Origin: Xanthomonas pisi DSM 18956
Lineage (GTDB): Bacteria > Pseudomonadota > Gammaproteobacteria > Xanthomonadales > Xanthomonadaceae
DNA: 64,000 bases
Assembly: GCF_001010415.1 (NCBI RefSeq)
Contig: NZ_JPLE01000012.1
Location: 1 to 64,000 of the forward strand
Direction of reading: 5' to 3'
The first letter of the stretch is position 1; each line of letters begins with the position of its first letter. The notes beneath the pieces are model-generated. The model saw only the letters and a list, made by a program, of their open reading frames with translations, had not been told where the DNA came from and did no database searches. A program made the position numbers and the translations under genes. Shown here in pieces: positions 51,602-61,171 of this stretch.

Positions 51602-52945
51602 TCAGCGCTTGGGGTAGCCGGCCCGCTGCATTTCGCGCTCGGTGGCGGCCTGCGCGTTCTTCAACGCGTCATCCACGCTGATCGAGCCGGTGAGCGCGGC
51701 GGAAAACTGCTGGCCCACGGTGGTGCCGATCGCCTGGAATTCGGGGATGGCCGCGTACTGCACGCCGACATAGGGCACCGGCTTGACCGTGGGGTGATGC
51801 GTGTCGGCGCCCTGGATGGCAGCCAGGGTCTGCTTGGCGAAGGGGGCCGCCTTGAGGTACTCGGCAGTGGTGTACAGCGACTGGCGCGTGCCCGGCGGAA
51901 CATTGCCCCAGCCTTCCTTGCCGGCCACCAGCTCGGTGTAGTGCTTGCTGGTGGCCCAGGCGATGAATGCCTGCGCCTTGTCGGCTTTTTTCGAACTGGC
52001 CGGGATGGCCAGATTCCAGGCCCACAGCCAGCCGGTGGTCTTGCCCTTGCCCGCATCCGGCGCCGCGGCAAAACCGACCTTGTCCGAGACCTTGGATTCG
52101 CCGGGATTGCTGATGAACGATGCGGCCACCGTGGCATCGACCCACATCGCGCACTTGCCTGCGGTGAACAGCGCAAGGTTCTCGTTGAAGCCGTTGGATG
52201 CGGCACCCGGCGGGCCGGCCTGCTTCATGACATCCACATAGGTCTGCAGTGCGGCCTTCCATTCCGGCTGGTCGAACTGCGGTTTCCAGTGTTCGTCGAA
52301 CCAGCGCGCACCGAAGGCATTGCCCATCGCGCTGATCAAGGCCATGTTCTCGCCCCAGCCGGCCTTGCCGCGCAGGCAGATGCCGTAGATGCCGGCCTGC
52401 TTGTCGGTCATCTTGCGGGCGGCGTCGGCCACGAAGCTCCACGAGGGCTGCGCCGGCATGCTCAGGCCGGCTTTTTGCAGCAGGTCGGTGCGGTACATCA
52501 GCATCGAGCCTTCGGCGTAGAACGGCGCGGCATACAACTGCCCCTCGTGACTGACCGCGTCGCGGATCTGCGGGATCAGATCGTCCACCTGATAGTCCGC
52601 ATCGAACGTCAGCGGCTTGAGCCAGCCGCGCTCGGCCCAGATCGGCACCTCGTAGGTGCCAATGGTCAGCACATCGAACTGGCCGCCCTTGGTGGCGATG
52701 TCGGTGGTGACGCGCTGGCGCAGCACGTTCTCTTCCAGCGTGACCCACTCGAGCTTGATCTGCGGATGGCTGGCGGTGAAATCCGAGGTGAGCTTCTGCA
52801 TGCGGATCATGTCGCCGTTGTTGACCGTGGCGATCACCAGGGTGTCCGGCTTGGACGCGGCGCCGCCGTCGTGCGTGCCGCCGCCGCATGCCGCCAGTGT
52901 GGCGCTCAGTGCCGCGCAGATCAGGGTCTTGATCGAAGTGTTCAT
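51602..52945 (-). CDS. Solute-binding lipoprotein of polyol ABC importer (SmoE type)
   Basis: A 447-residue extracytoplasmic binding protein. Lipobox LAAC (C20) followed by GGG. Family 1 binding-protein fold: TLVIATVNNGDMIRMQKLTSDFTASHP, FDVLTIGTYEVPIWAERGWLKPL, YAAPFYAEGSMLMYRTDLLQKAG, and WLWAWNLAIPASSKKADKAQAFIAWATS. The closest family is the sorbitol/mannitol SmoE/MtlE group. First structural gene of the operon, behind the SorC regulator. Confidence 0.92.
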   Translation of the reverse strand: MNTSIKTLICAALSATLAACGGGTHDGGAASKPDTLVIATVNNGDMIRMQKLTSDFTASHPQIKLEWVTLEENVLRQRVTTDIATKGGQFDVLTIGTYEVPIWAERGWLKPLTFDADYQVDDLIPQIRDAVSHEGQLYAAPFYAEGSMLMYRTDLLQKAGLSMPAQPSWSFVADAARKMTDKQAGIYGICLRGKAGWGENMALISAMGNAFGARWFDEHWKPQFDQPEWKAALQTYVDVMKQAGPPGAASNGFNENLALFTAGKCAMWVDATVAASFISNPGESKVSDKVGFAAAPDAGKGKTTGWLWAWNLAIPASSKKADKAQAFIAWATSKHYTELVAGKEGWGNVPPGTRQSLYTTAEYLKAAPFAKQTLAAIQGADTHHPTVKPVPYVGVQYAAIPEFQAIGTTVGQQFSAALTGSISVDDALKNAQAATEREMQRAGYPKR

Positions 52946-52971
52946 ACCGATGCCTCAGCTTGAGGTTGGTT

Positions 52972-53002
52972 GAGCAAATGCCCGTGTGGTGCGCATATGC
53001 CC
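52972..53002 (-). promoter_or_regulatory. Direct-repeat operator upstream of the polyol operon
   Basis: On the minus strand GGGCATATGCGC and GGGCATTTGCTC form two 12-bp repeats whose starts are 19 bp apart, in the 180-bp gap between the SorC regulator and the binding-protein gene. Each has a GCATATGC-like core. A plausible SorC binding region. Confidence 0.4.
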
Positions 53003-53127
53003 ACGACCTCGTCGTGCTGTAAAGCACTTTCGATCGTGCAGCGCAGCATCGCCGCGCACGCCAACGCGCCCGCGCATGCCGGGAATTTCAGCAATGAACT
53101 GCCATCAGCCCGCTGCGATTGCGCCGC

Positions 53128-54081
53128 TCAGCTGGCGAGCAAGGCCTTGGCGGTGTGCTCGTCGGTGATCAGGCCGTTGAGGATGCGGCCCTTCAGCGCG
53201 GCCTTGATCGGGCCCACCTTGGCGTTGCCCACGGCCACGCCGATCGACAGGCTGGTCGCCGGCACCGGATGCGGCACGCTGGTCAAACGCAGGTTGGTGC
53301 CTGCATCGATGATGTCGCCGGCTGCGGTGAGCGCCCAGCCGATCACTTCGCCCACTGCGCCCAGCCGGATCAGGTCCAGCAGTTCGGTGCGGCTGATGAA
53401 GCCATCCACATGCAGGGGCGCGGTCTGATCGAGCTGGCCGACACCGACCAGGCGCAGATCGGCCTTTGCGGCGATCGCACGGACCCTGCGTACCGCCTCG
53501 ATTCCCAACAGCGTTTCGCGCTCTTCCTGCGACGAAAGAAACACAGGCAGCGGCATCGGGTAGTGCTGCGCGCCGGTCAGGTCGGCCAGGCGGGCCACTG
53601 CATCGAACGGGCTGGCCGAGCCGTCCGGGGAAATGTTGCCGACCAGCGAAACCAGCTGATGATTGCGCGTCTGCATCGCGGGGATGCGCTCCACGGCCGC
53701 GCGCATGGCACGGCCGGTGCCGATGCCGATGATGCTCGGGGTGTCGCTGCGCAGGGTGGATTCCAGCAGCGCCGCGGCACGTTCGGCGACACCGGTGACC
53801 AGGTGCGGGTCGGCCGGGTCGGTGGGTGCGACCTCGCAATAGCGCATGCCGAAACGGTCCTGCAGCTGCGCGGCCAGATCCATGCAGGCGGCGATCGGAT
53901 GTTCCAGCCGGAAGGTGATCAACCGCTGGCTCAGGCACAACGACACCAGGCGCTGCGCTGTTGCGCGGGAGACCTTGAGCTTGCGCGCGATCTCGTCCTG
54001 GGTGTTGCCGGCGATGTAGTACAGCCAGCCTGCCCTGGCTGCGGCATCGAGTCGGCTGGTGTCGTTGTCGGGGTTGGCCAT
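53128..54081 (-). CDS. SorC/DeoR-family sugar-binding transcriptional regulator
   Basis: A 317-residue SorC-type regulator. The N-terminal helix-turn-helix is GNTQDEIARKLKVSRATAQRLVS; the rest is the SorC effector domain with a phosphosugar-isomerase-like fold (IGIGTGRAMRAAVERI, LVSLVGNISPDGSASPFD, VGVGQLDQ, LTSVPHPVPATSLSIGVAVGNAKVGPIKAAL). It senses a phosphorylated sugar or polyol and controls the downstream genes. GTG 54087 is an alternative start. Confidence 0.93.
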   Translation of the reverse strand: MANPDNDTSRLDAAARAGWLYYIAGNTQDEIARKLKVSRATAQRLVSLCLSQRLITFRLEHPIAACMDLAAQLQDRFGMRYCEVAPTDPADPHLVTGVAERAAALLESTLRSDTPSIIGIGTGRAMRAAVERIPAMQTRNHQLVSLVGNISPDGSASPFDAVARLADLTGAQHYPMPLPVFLSSQEERETLLGIEAVRRVRAIAAKADLRLVGVGQLDQTAPLHVDGFISRTELLDLIRLGAVGEVIGWALTAAGDIIDAGTNLRLTSVPHPVPATSLSIGVAVGNAKVGPIKAALKGRILNGLITDEHTAKALLAS

Positions 54082-54106
54082 CGTCACATCTGTCTGCGTG
54101 GAAGTC

Positions 54107-54805
54107 TCAGCCTAACGTAGTGCCCAGGCGCTGGGTGCCGATGGCGCCCAGTGCTGCTGCTGCGGCCGGCATGTCTGCGAACAGCTGCGATGCGCCTGCG
54201 GCAGCGAGCGACGCGGCGGCGGCCGCGCTTGCGCGGTGATGGCCGCCGCCGGTGAAGCCCCAGACCTGCATCCCGGCCGCGCAGGCGGCCTGCACGCCGC
54301 TGGGGCTGTCTTCGATCACCAGGCAGGACGCGGGCTCGACGTGCATGCGTGCGGCGGCAAGCAGGAACAGATCCGGCGCAGGCTTGCCGCGGGCGACCTG
54401 TTCGGCGGTGTAGATGTGTGCGCCAAAATGACCGGCCAGGCCGGTGACCTGCAAGCACAGGCGCACCCGTTCCAGATAGCTGGACGAGGCAACGCAGCGC
54501 GGTATCCGCAGTGCGTCCAGCAGCGCGGCCACGCCCGCCATCGGCTGCAGTTCGGTGGCAAAGCGCGCCAGCAACGCGGCATTGAGGTCGCGCTCGAAGG
54601 TGTCGGGCAGCGTGCGCTCCAGCGTCTGCACATGCGCGCGCACGCTGCCCAGGCTGCGCCCGAGGAAGTGCTGCTGGACACCGTCGCTGTCGATGTCCAC
54701 GCCGTGTTGCTGCAGTGCCTGGGCCAGGACCGCGCACGCCAACGGCTCGCTGTCGACCAGCACGCCGTCGCAGTCGAAGATCAGCAGGTCGGGGGGAGCG
54801 AGCAT
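54107..54805 (-). CDS. HAD-IA hydrolase, probable sugar phosphatase
   Basis: A 232-residue HAD-family protein: LLIFDCDGVLVDSE is motif I (nucleophile D10 and acid D12), CVASSSYLERV motif II, the ARGKPAPDLFLLAA lysine motif III and CLVIEDSPSGVQAA motif IV. The cap domain is between I and II. It resembles 6-phosphogluconate/sugar-alcohol phosphatases. It precedes the SorC gene with a 25-bp gap, on the same strand, and probably opens the polyol operon. A minus-strand TACACT lies about 36 bp upstream of the ATG. Confidence 0.9.
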   Translation of the reverse strand: MLAPPDLLIFDCDGVLVDSEPLACAVLAQALQQHGVDIDSDGVQQHFLGRSLGSVRAHVQTLERTLPDTFERDLNAALLARFATELQPMAGVAALLDALRIPRCVASSSYLERVRLCLQVTGLAGHFGAHIYTAEQVARGKPAPDLFLLAAARMHVEPASCLVIEDSPSGVQAACAAGMQVWGFTGGGHHRASAAAAASLAAAGASQLFADMPAAAAALGAIGTQRLGTTLG

Positions 54806-54969
54806 GGGCGGGGTCCCTGGAATGGCGCGGACTCGAGTGTAGCAGCCGGGCAAATGCCGCTTGGCTGGGCAAAGTTGCAGGCTGCGCGTCCAGGGTCGCT
54901 GCGGCTGGCGCGGCGCGGCGGCGCAGCGGCCGATCCCAGCCCGCCAGCCTGTCCGCAGTGCATGCCGCG

Positions 54970-54996
54970 TTGCCGCAAACCGGCCACTGGCATAGT
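54970..54996 (+). promoter_or_regulatory. spoT promoter with extended -10
   Basis: TTGCCG at 54970-54975 and CATAGT at 54991-54996, preceded by TGG, form an extended -10 promoter. Spacing is 15 bp, a little short. The start point would fall almost on ATG 55005. Confidence 0.35.
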
Positions 54997-55004
54997 CTTC
55001 GCGC

Positions 55005-57176
55005 ATGAACCCAGGCCCCACTGCCCAGGCGACCGTGGCGACGTCCCCGTCTTCCGACCCGGCCATCCCCGACTACGTCCTGCACCTCGAGCGCGCTGCC
55101 AGCTACCTTCCCAAGGAGCAGCTGCCGATCCTGCGCCGTGCCTGGGAAGTGGGTGCCACTGCGCATGCCGGCCAGACCCGCAAGTCGGGCGAGCCCTACA
55201 TCACCCATCCGGTGGCCGTGGCCGGCGTGCTCGCCGAGCTGGGCCTGGACATGGAATCGCTGATCGCGGCGATCCTGCACGACACCATCGAAGACACGCC
55301 GCTGACGCGCGAAGAGCTGGCGTCCGAATTCGGCGAAGCGGTGGCCGAGCTGGTCGATGGCGTCACCAAGCTGGACAAGCTCAAGTTCCGCGACCGCCAG
55401 GAAGCGGCGGCCGAAAGCTTCCGCAAGATGTTGCTGGCGATGTCGCGCGACCTGCGCGTGATCATGATCAAGCTGGCCGACCGCCTGCACAACATGCGCA
55501 CGCTCGGCGCGCAGAGCACCGAGGCGCGGGGCCGCATCGCGCGCGAAACCCTGGAGATCTACGCACCCATCGCCCAGCGCCTGGGCATGAGCCTGATCAA
55601 ATCCGAGCTGCAGAACCTGGGCTTCCGCGCGCTGTATCCGTGGCGCCACGCCATCATCGAAAAACATATCCGCAGCCAGCCGGTGGTGCGGCGCGAATCG
55701 ATGGCGCAGGTGGAAGTGCAGCTGTCGCAGCGACTGGCCAAGGAAGGGCTGGAACATCGTCTGGTCAGCCGCATCAAGACCCCCTGGAGCATCTATTCCA
55801 AGATGCACGAAGAGAACAAATCCTTCGACCAGGTGATGGACGTGTTCGGCTTCCGGCTGGTGGTGCGCACGGTGGCCGATTGCTATCACGCGCTGGGCGC
55901 GGTGCATGCCACCTTCAAGCCGCTGGACGGGCGCTTCCGCGATTTCATCGCCATTCCCAAGGCCAACGGCTATCAGTCGCTGCACACCGTGCTGTTCGGC
56001 CCCTACGGCTCGCCGATCGAAGTGCAGATCCGTACCGAGGAGATGGACCTGATCGCCGAACGCGGCGTGGCCGCGCATTGGACCTACAAGGTGGGCTCGG
56101 CCTCGCCCAACAGTGCGCAGAGCCGCGCGCACGACTGGATCGTGGAGCTGATCGACTCGCAGCGCGCCGCCGGCTCGTCGCTGGAGTTCCTGGACAACGT
56201 CAAGGTGGATCTGTTCCCGGACGAGGTCTATCTGTTCACGCCCAAGGGCAAGATCCTGGCGCTGCCGCGCAATTCCACCGCGCTGGATTTCGCCTACGCG
56301 GTGCACACCGATGTGGGCAACCGCGCGGTGGCCTCGCGGGTGGACAAGAAACTGGTGCCCTTGCGCACCAAGCTGGTCAGCGGGCAGGCGGTGGAGATCA
56401 TCACCGCGCGCTCGGCCACGCCCAAGCCGCAGTGGCTGGAATTTGTGGTCAGCAGCAAGGCGCGCACCGCGATCCGCCACCAGCTCAAGCAGCTCGAACA
56501 CGAAGATGCCGTGCAACTTGGTCATCGCATGCTCGACCGCGCGCTGGAGGCGATGGACAGCTCGCTGGAGCGCCTGCCCAAGGGCCGGCTGGATGCCTTC
56601 CTCAACGAGCACCGTTATCCGCGGCTGGAAGCGCTGCTGGCCGATGTGGCGCTGGGCAACTGGATGCCCACCCAGGCTGCGCAGGCCTTGATGGCATATG
56701 CGGAACTGCGCGGTGGCGGGCATTCCAAGCACTCGCACGAGAAGATCCTGATCGACGGCAGCGAGCGCGGCGTGATCAGTTTCGCCAACTGTTGTCAGCC
56801 GATTCCCGGCGATGAAATCATGGGTTACCACACCGCCGGCAAGGGCATCGTGGTGCACCGTCTGGATTGCCCCAACCTGGCCGAGCTGCGCAAATCGCCC
56901 GAACGCTGGGTGCCGATCGATTGGGACTCCAATGTCACCGGCGACTACGACACCGCGCTGGTGGTGGAAGTGGAAAACCGCACCGGCGTGCTGGCGCAGT
57001 TGGCTGCGGCGATCGCGCAAAGCAAATCCAATATCGAACGCGTGGATTACCTGGACCGCGACTTCAATGCGGCCGTGTTGCGCTTCAACATCCAGGTGCG
57101 CGACCGCCGCCACCTGGCCGAAGTGATGCGCCGGTTGCGGCGCCTGCATGTGGTGCAGAGCGTGGGGCGGCAGTAG
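55005..57176 (+). CDS. spoT: Bifunctional (p)ppGpp synthetase/hydrolase
   Basis: A 723-residue RelA/SpoT homologue. The hydrolase HD motif is intact (LIAAILHDTIEDTPL, ~84-98), the synthetase domain contains VMDVFGFRLVVRTVADCYHALGAVH and FRDFIAIPKANGYQSLHT, followed by the TGS domain (DLFPDEVYLFTPKGKILALPRNSTALDFAYAVHTDVGNRAV), the zinc-finger-like region with SFANCCQPIPGDEI, and an ACT domain. Both activities appear present, so SpoT type. Normally directly behind rpoZ. Confidence 0.96.
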   Translation: MNPGPTAQATVATSPSSDPAIPDYVLHLERAASYLPKEQLPILRRAWEVGATAHAGQTRKSGEPYITHPVAVAGVLAELGLDMESLIAAILHDTIEDTPLTREELASEFGEAVAELVDGVTKLDKLKFRDRQEAAAESFRKMLLAMSRDLRVIMIKLADRLHNMRTLGAQSTEARGRIARETLEIYAPIAQRLGMSLIKSELQNLGFRALYPWRHAIIEKHIRSQPVVRRESMAQVEVQLSQRLAKEGLEHRLVSRIKTPWSIYSKMHEENKSFDQVMDVFGFRLVVRTVADCYHALGAVHATFKPLDGRFRDFIAIPKANGYQSLHTVLFGPYGSPIEVQIRTEEMDLIAERGVAAHWTYKVGSASPNSAQSRAHDWIVELIDSQRAAGSSLEFLDNVKVDLFPDEVYLFTPKGKILALPRNSTALDFAYAVHTDVGNRAVASRVDKKLVPLRTKLVSGQAVEIITARSATPKPQWLEFVVSSKARTAIRHQLKQLEHEDAVQLGHRMLDRALEAMDSSLERLPKGRLDAFLNEHRYPRLEALLADVALGNWMPTQAAQALMAYAELRGGGHSKHSHEKILIDGSERGVISFANCCQPIPGDEIMGYHTAGKGIVVHRLDCPNLAELRKSPERWVPIDWDSNVTGDYDTALVVEVENRTGVLAQLAAAIAQSKSNIERVDYLDRDFNAAVLRFNIQVRDRRHLAEVMRRLRRLHVVQSVGRQ

Positions 57177-57388
57177 AAGCGGCGAACAAACCGTAGCGAG
57201 CAGTCGTCGGGTGGCTGTGGACGGCGCGCTCGAAGCCGGCGTGTACGCGTGGTCCATGCCGCACCGGGCCCGGCTGCACCCGCCCCGCGGTGCGCACAGT
57301 CGTGCTGCCAGCTGCTCGAGATCCGGTCCTTGCGTTGGGGTTGGCTGCGCTGCCGTGCGTCTGTGACAGCGCACGCGCCTTGCCCGGC
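57177..57388. other. Convergent intergenic between spoT and LysR gene
   Basis: About 210 bp, no gene. Starts with the short AACAAACCGTAGCGAGC motif that also occurs near position 98. No terminator with a T-tract is seen. Confidence 0.4.
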
Positions 57389-58258
57389 TCAGGCGATCAA
57401 ACGACCCAGCGCAGGGTTGTCGTTGTCCTGCTTCCACACCAGGTGCAGCTCCACCGGCGTGGCAGGGGTGTCCTCGCGCAGCGGCAGGTACACGATGCCG
57501 GCGTAGCGCAGGCCGCTGGCGCCTTCGGGCACCAGCGCCATGCCCATGCCGCCGCGTACCAGCGCCAGCACCGAGTGGATCTGGCTGACGTACTGCACCG
57601 AGCGCGGCGCGATGCCGCGCGCACCGAACAATTGCGCCAGCAGATCGTAGAAATAACGCGCCTCGTCCGGTGCGTAATTGACCAGCGGCTGGCCGTGGAA
57701 ATCCTGCAGACGCAGGCTGTCGCGGTGCGCCAGCGGCGAGTCTTCCGGCAACGCGGCGATCAGCGGTTCGCGTGCCACGCAGCGGCTGTGCAGGCCCTGG
57801 CGTTGGATCGGCGGGCGCAGCAGGCCGATATCCAGCCGGCCTGCATCCAGTGCGTCCAGTTGCGCCAGGCTGACCATCTCCTTGAGTTGCAGATCCACAT
57901 CCGGCGCTTGCCTGCGCCACCGCGCGATCGCCTCGGGCAGGAAGCGGTAACTGGCACCGGCGGTGAACCCCACCGACACGTTGCCGGCATCGCCGGTGCC
58001 GATCCGGCGTGCGCGCAGGCCGGCGTTTTCGGCCATGCGCAGGATCGCGCGCGCTTCGGCAAGCAAACTGCGCCCGGCCTGGGTCAGCCGAACATGCCGG
58101 CTGTTGCGCTCCAGCAGCGCGGTGCCGACGCTGTGCTCCAGCAACTGGATCTGCCGGCTGAGCGGCGGCTGGGTCATGTTCAGGCGCTCGGCCGCGCGAC
58201 GGAAGTGCAGTTCGTCGGCGACGGCGACAAAGCAACGCAGTTGCTGCAGATCGAACAT
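57389..58258 (-). CDS. LysR-family regulator of the glucarate operon
   Basis: A 289-residue LysR activator. Helix-turn-helix LRCFVAVADELHFRRAAERLNMTQPPLSRQIQLLEHSVG, then the periplasmic-binding-like effector domain (GNVSVGFTAGASYRFLPEAIARWRRQ, VALVRGGMGMALVPEGASGL-type motif). It is divergent from kdgD across a 296-bp region containing TTGAT-N11-ATCAA, so it most likely senses glucarate or an intermediate and activates the operon. ATG 58258 gives the canonical N-terminus. Confidence 0.9.
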   Translation of the reverse strand: MFDLQQLRCFVAVADELHFRRAAERLNMTQPPLSRQIQLLEHSVGTALLERNSRHVRLTQAGRSLLAEARAILRMAENAGLRARRIGTGDAGNVSVGFTAGASYRFLPEAIARWRRQAPDVDLQLKEMVSLAQLDALDAGRLDIGLLRPPIQRQGLHSRCVAREPLIAALPEDSPLAHRDSLRLQDFHGQPLVNYAPDEARYFYDLLAQLFGARGIAPRSVQYVSQIHSVLALVRGGMGMALVPEGASGLRYAGIVYLPLREDTPATPVELHLVWKQDNDNPALGRLIA

Positions 58259-58452
58259 GTGGACGGGCCTCGCGTGGCAGAACAGGTGAATTGGATGCTG
58301 CACCCGCAACATCCCTGCGCCGCCAGCGCCAATGAATAGGCGCTGGCGTGCCGACAACCACGTTGGCGGGCGCAACCGGCCATAATTACGCAGCGTCGAA
58401 AAAGCGTTGCAAAGCAGCCATTTGCGGCGCACTACATCGATTTATGATGCGA

Positions 58453-58473
58453 TTGATTCAACTTATATATCAA
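58453..58473. promoter_or_regulatory. LysR binding site (T-N11-A box) of the glucarate operon
   Basis: TTGAT and ATCAA flank exactly 11 bases, the standard LysR motif in perfect dyad form, within an AT-rich island between the LysR gene and kdgD. It lies about 80 bp before ATG 58555, as expected for an activator site. Confidence 0.7.
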
Positions 58474-58554
58474 ACAATACGTCCTTTGGTTTGGACCGGC
58501 AACGATCTGCGTTTCTAGGATCAACCGCATCCCCCGCCCAGGAGCGTTTGTCCG

Positions 58555-59472
58555 ATGAGCAGCAGATACACCCCTTCCGAAATGGCCCAAGCGCTTGGCG
58601 CCGGGCTGTTGTCGTTTCCGGTGACCCATTTCGATGCCGACCTGGCCTTCGACGAACCCGCCTACCGCCGCAATCTGGACTGGCTGTCCTCGCACCCGGC
58701 CGCCGGGCTGTTTGCCGCCGGCGGCACCGGCGAGCTGTTTTCGCTGACGCTGGATGAAGTGAATCGCGCCGTGCGAGCAGCGGTGACCCAGACCGCCGGC
58801 CGCATGCCGGTCATCGCACCGGCCGGTTACGGCACCGCGATCGCGATGGAGATGGCGCAGGCCGCCGAGCGCAACGATGCCGACGGCATCCTGCTGTTTC
58901 CGCCATACCTCACCGAGTGCGATGCCGATGGCGTGGCCGACCATGTCGAGCGCGTCTGCAAGGCGACCAGCCTGGGCGTGATCGTCTACGGCCGCGCCAA
59001 CGCCAAGCTCGACGATGTGACGCTGGCGCGGGTGGCCGAGCGTTGCCCCAACCTGGTGGGCTACAAGGACGGCATCGGCGATGTGGATCGCATGACCCGC
59101 ATCTACGCACGCCTGGGCGACCGATTGCTGTACGTGGGCGGACTGCCCACCGCCGAAACCTTCGCGCTGCCGTATCTGGAAATGGGCGTGACCACGTATT
59201 CGTCGGTCATCTTCAATTTCCTGCCCGAGTGGGCGCTGGCGTTCTATGCAGCGGTGCGTGCGCGCGACCACGTCACCATCTACCGCGAGCTCAATGACTT
59301 CGTGTTGCCGTACACCGTGCTGCGCAATCGCCGCGCCGGTTATGCGGTGTCGATCGTCAAGGCCGGCATGCGCGCGGTCGGCCGCCCGGCCGGTCCGGTC
59401 CGCACGCCGCTGGCCGACCTCAACGAGGACGAATTCGCCCAGCTCAAGCAACTGATCGGAGGACGCCGCTGA
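58555..59472 (+). CDS. kdgD: 5-dehydro-4-deoxyglucarate dehydratase
   Basis: A 305-residue DHDPS-superfamily aldolase-fold enzyme that decarboxylates and dehydrates 5-keto-4-deoxyglucarate to alpha-ketoglutarate semialdehyde. Schiff-base lysine in [10 protein letters not shown] (K171) and active-site tyrosine Y145 in [22 protein letters not shown] binds the carboxylate. Its stop overlaps the dehydrogenase ATG by one base (TGATG). Confidence 0.95.
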   Translation: MSSRYTPSEMAQALGAGLLSFPVTHFDADLAFDEPAYRRNLDWLSSHPAAGLFAAGGTGELFSLTLDEVNRAVRAAVTQTAGRMPVIAPAGYGTAIAMEMAQAAERNDADGILLFPPYLTECDADGVADHVERVCKATSLGVIVYGRANAKLDDVTLARVAERCPNLVGYKDGIGDVDRMTRIYARLGDRLLYVGGLPTAETFALPYLEMGVTTYSSVIFNFLPEWALAFYAAVRARDHVTIYRELNDFVLPYTVLRNRRAGYAVSIVKAGMRAVGRPAGPVRTPLADLNEDEFAQLKQLIGGRR

Positions 59473-61052
59473 TGCACGCCATCAAGGGCCAATCGCTGAT
59501 CGGGCAGCGCGACGTGCACGGCGCGGGGGCGGAATTTCATGCGGTGGACGCGGCCAGCGGCGTGGCATTGCAGCCGGCGTTCGGCTCGGTGAGCGCACAG
59601 GATCTGGAGCAGGCCTGTGCGTTGGCGCAGGCGGCGTTCGATCGTTATCGCGAAACGACGCTGGACGCGCGCGCGGTCTTCCTGGAAACCATCGCCGAGC
59701 AGATCCTGGCGCTGGGCGATGCCTTGATCGAACGCGCCATGCACGAAAGCGGCTTGCCGCGTCCACGCCTGGAAGGCGAGCGGGGGCGCACGGTGGGGCA
59801 GCTGCGCCTGTTCGCCAACGTGGTGCGCGAAGGAAGCTGGCTGCAGGCGCGGATCGACCCGGCGCTGCCGCAGCGCACCCCATTGCCGCGTGCGGACCTG
59901 CGTCAACGGCATATCGCGCTGGGGCCGGTGGCGGTGTTCGGTGCCAGCAATTTCCCGCTGGCATTCTCGGTGGCCGGTGGCGATACCGCCTCGGCACTGG
60001 CGGCCGGCTGCCCGGTGGTGGTCAAGGCGCACAGCGCGCATCCGGGCACTTCGGAATTGGTGGGCCGTGCGATCCAGGCGGCGGTGGCGCAATGCGGCCT
60101 GCCCGAAGGCGTGTTCTCGCTGCTGTTCGACGCCGGCATCGAGATCGGTGCACGACTGGTGGCCGATGCACGCATCAAGGCGGTGGGTTTCACCGGCTCG
60201 CGGGCCGGCGGCATGGCGCTGGTCAAGATTGCCGCCGCACGCCGCGAGCCGATTCCGGTGTATGCGGAGATGAGCGCGATCAATCCGGTGTATCTGTTGC
60301 CGCAGGCGCTGCAGGCACGCGCGTCGGATCTGGGCAAAGCGTTCGTCGGCTCGCTGACCCTGGGCAGCGGGCAGTTCTGCACCAATCCCGGCTTGCTGCT
60401 GGCGATCGATTCGCCGGCGCTGGATGCATTTGTCGCCTCCGCAACGCAAACGCTGCAGGCCGTGTCGCCGGCAGCGATGCTCACCGCAGGCATTGGTCAG
60501 GCCTACGCGCAAGGCGTGCAGCGTCTGGCCGCGCACCCGCAGGTCAGCACGCTGGCACGCGGCGCTGCGGCGGACGCCGGGCGCTGCCCGGCGGCGTTGT
60601 TCGGTACCGACGCCGATGCCTTCCTGGCCGATGAGGCGCTGCAGGCCGAAGTCTTCGGCGCGTCGTCGCTGCTGGTGCGTTGCAGGGACATCGAGCAGCT
60701 GCGTGCGCTGAGCGAGCACCTGGAAGGCCAGCTCACCGCCACCTTGCACATGGAGGCGGGCGATACCGAACTGGCCGCCGCATTGCTGCCGGTGCTGGAG
60801 CGCAAGGCCGGGCGCATCCTGGTCAACGACTGGCCCACCGGCGTGGAGGTCTGCCACGCGATGGTGCACGGCGGCCCGTTCCCGGCCACCTCCGACAGCC
60901 GCAGCACTTCGGTCGGCACGCTGGCGATCGATCGCTTCCTGCGCCCGGTCTGTTACCAGGATCTGCCGGCGGCGCTGCTACCTGCTGCGGTGGCGCACGA
61001 CAACCCGCTCGGACTATGGCGACGTGTCGATGGCGCGCTGGGACACGACTGA
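59472..61052 (+). CDS. Alpha-ketoglutarate semialdehyde dehydrogenase
   Basis: A 526-residue NAD(P)-dependent aldehyde dehydrogenase. [32 protein letters not shown] is the cofactor domain, EMSAINP carries the general base E266, and [10 protein letters not shown] the nucleophile C303. It is the type found in glucarate, galactarate and arabinose catabolism, oxidising alpha-ketoglutarate semialdehyde to alpha-ketoglutarate. Translation is coupled to kdgD. Confidence 0.92.
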   Translation: MHAIKGQSLIGQRDVHGAGAEFHAVDAASGVALQPAFGSVSAQDLEQACALAQAAFDRYRETTLDARAVFLETIAEQILALGDALIERAMHESGLPRPRLEGERGRTVGQLRLFANVVREGSWLQARIDPALPQRTPLPRADLRQRHIALGPVAVFGASNFPLAFSVAGGDTASALAAGCPVVVKAHSAHPGTSELVGRAIQAAVAQCGLPEGVFSLLFDAGIEIGARLVADARIKAVGFTGSRAGGMALVKIAAARREPIPVYAEMSAINPVYLLPQALQARASDLGKAFVGSLTLGSGQFCTNPGLLLAIDSPALDAFVASATQTLQAVSPAAMLTAGIGQAYAQGVQRLAAHPQVSTLARGAAADAGRCPAALFGTDADAFLADEALQAEVFGASSLLVRCRDIEQLRALSEHLEGQLTATLHMEAGDTELAAALLPVLERKAGRILVNDWPTGVEVCHAMVHGGPFPATSDSRSTSVGTLAIDRFLRPVCYQDLPAALLPAAVAHDNPLGLWRRVDGALGHD

Positions 61053-61171
61053 CAGCTGCCGCAGCAACGATGCCTGAGGCGTGCCGGAGGAGGGTCCGGT
61101 ACGCCATCTGCAGGCGCAACGTGGAGTACCGAAGCGCAGTGCGCTTCCATCGTCATAGGTGAGGAACGATG

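Noticed and set aside
50078-52963. Plus-strand open frame of about 960 codons
   Set aside because: Antisense to the porin and binding-protein genes, without recognisable domains.
54084-58361. Minus-strand open frame of about 1425 codons
   Set aside because: It runs antisense through spoT and out of frame through the HAD and LysR genes. The true genes have intact family motifs in other frames.
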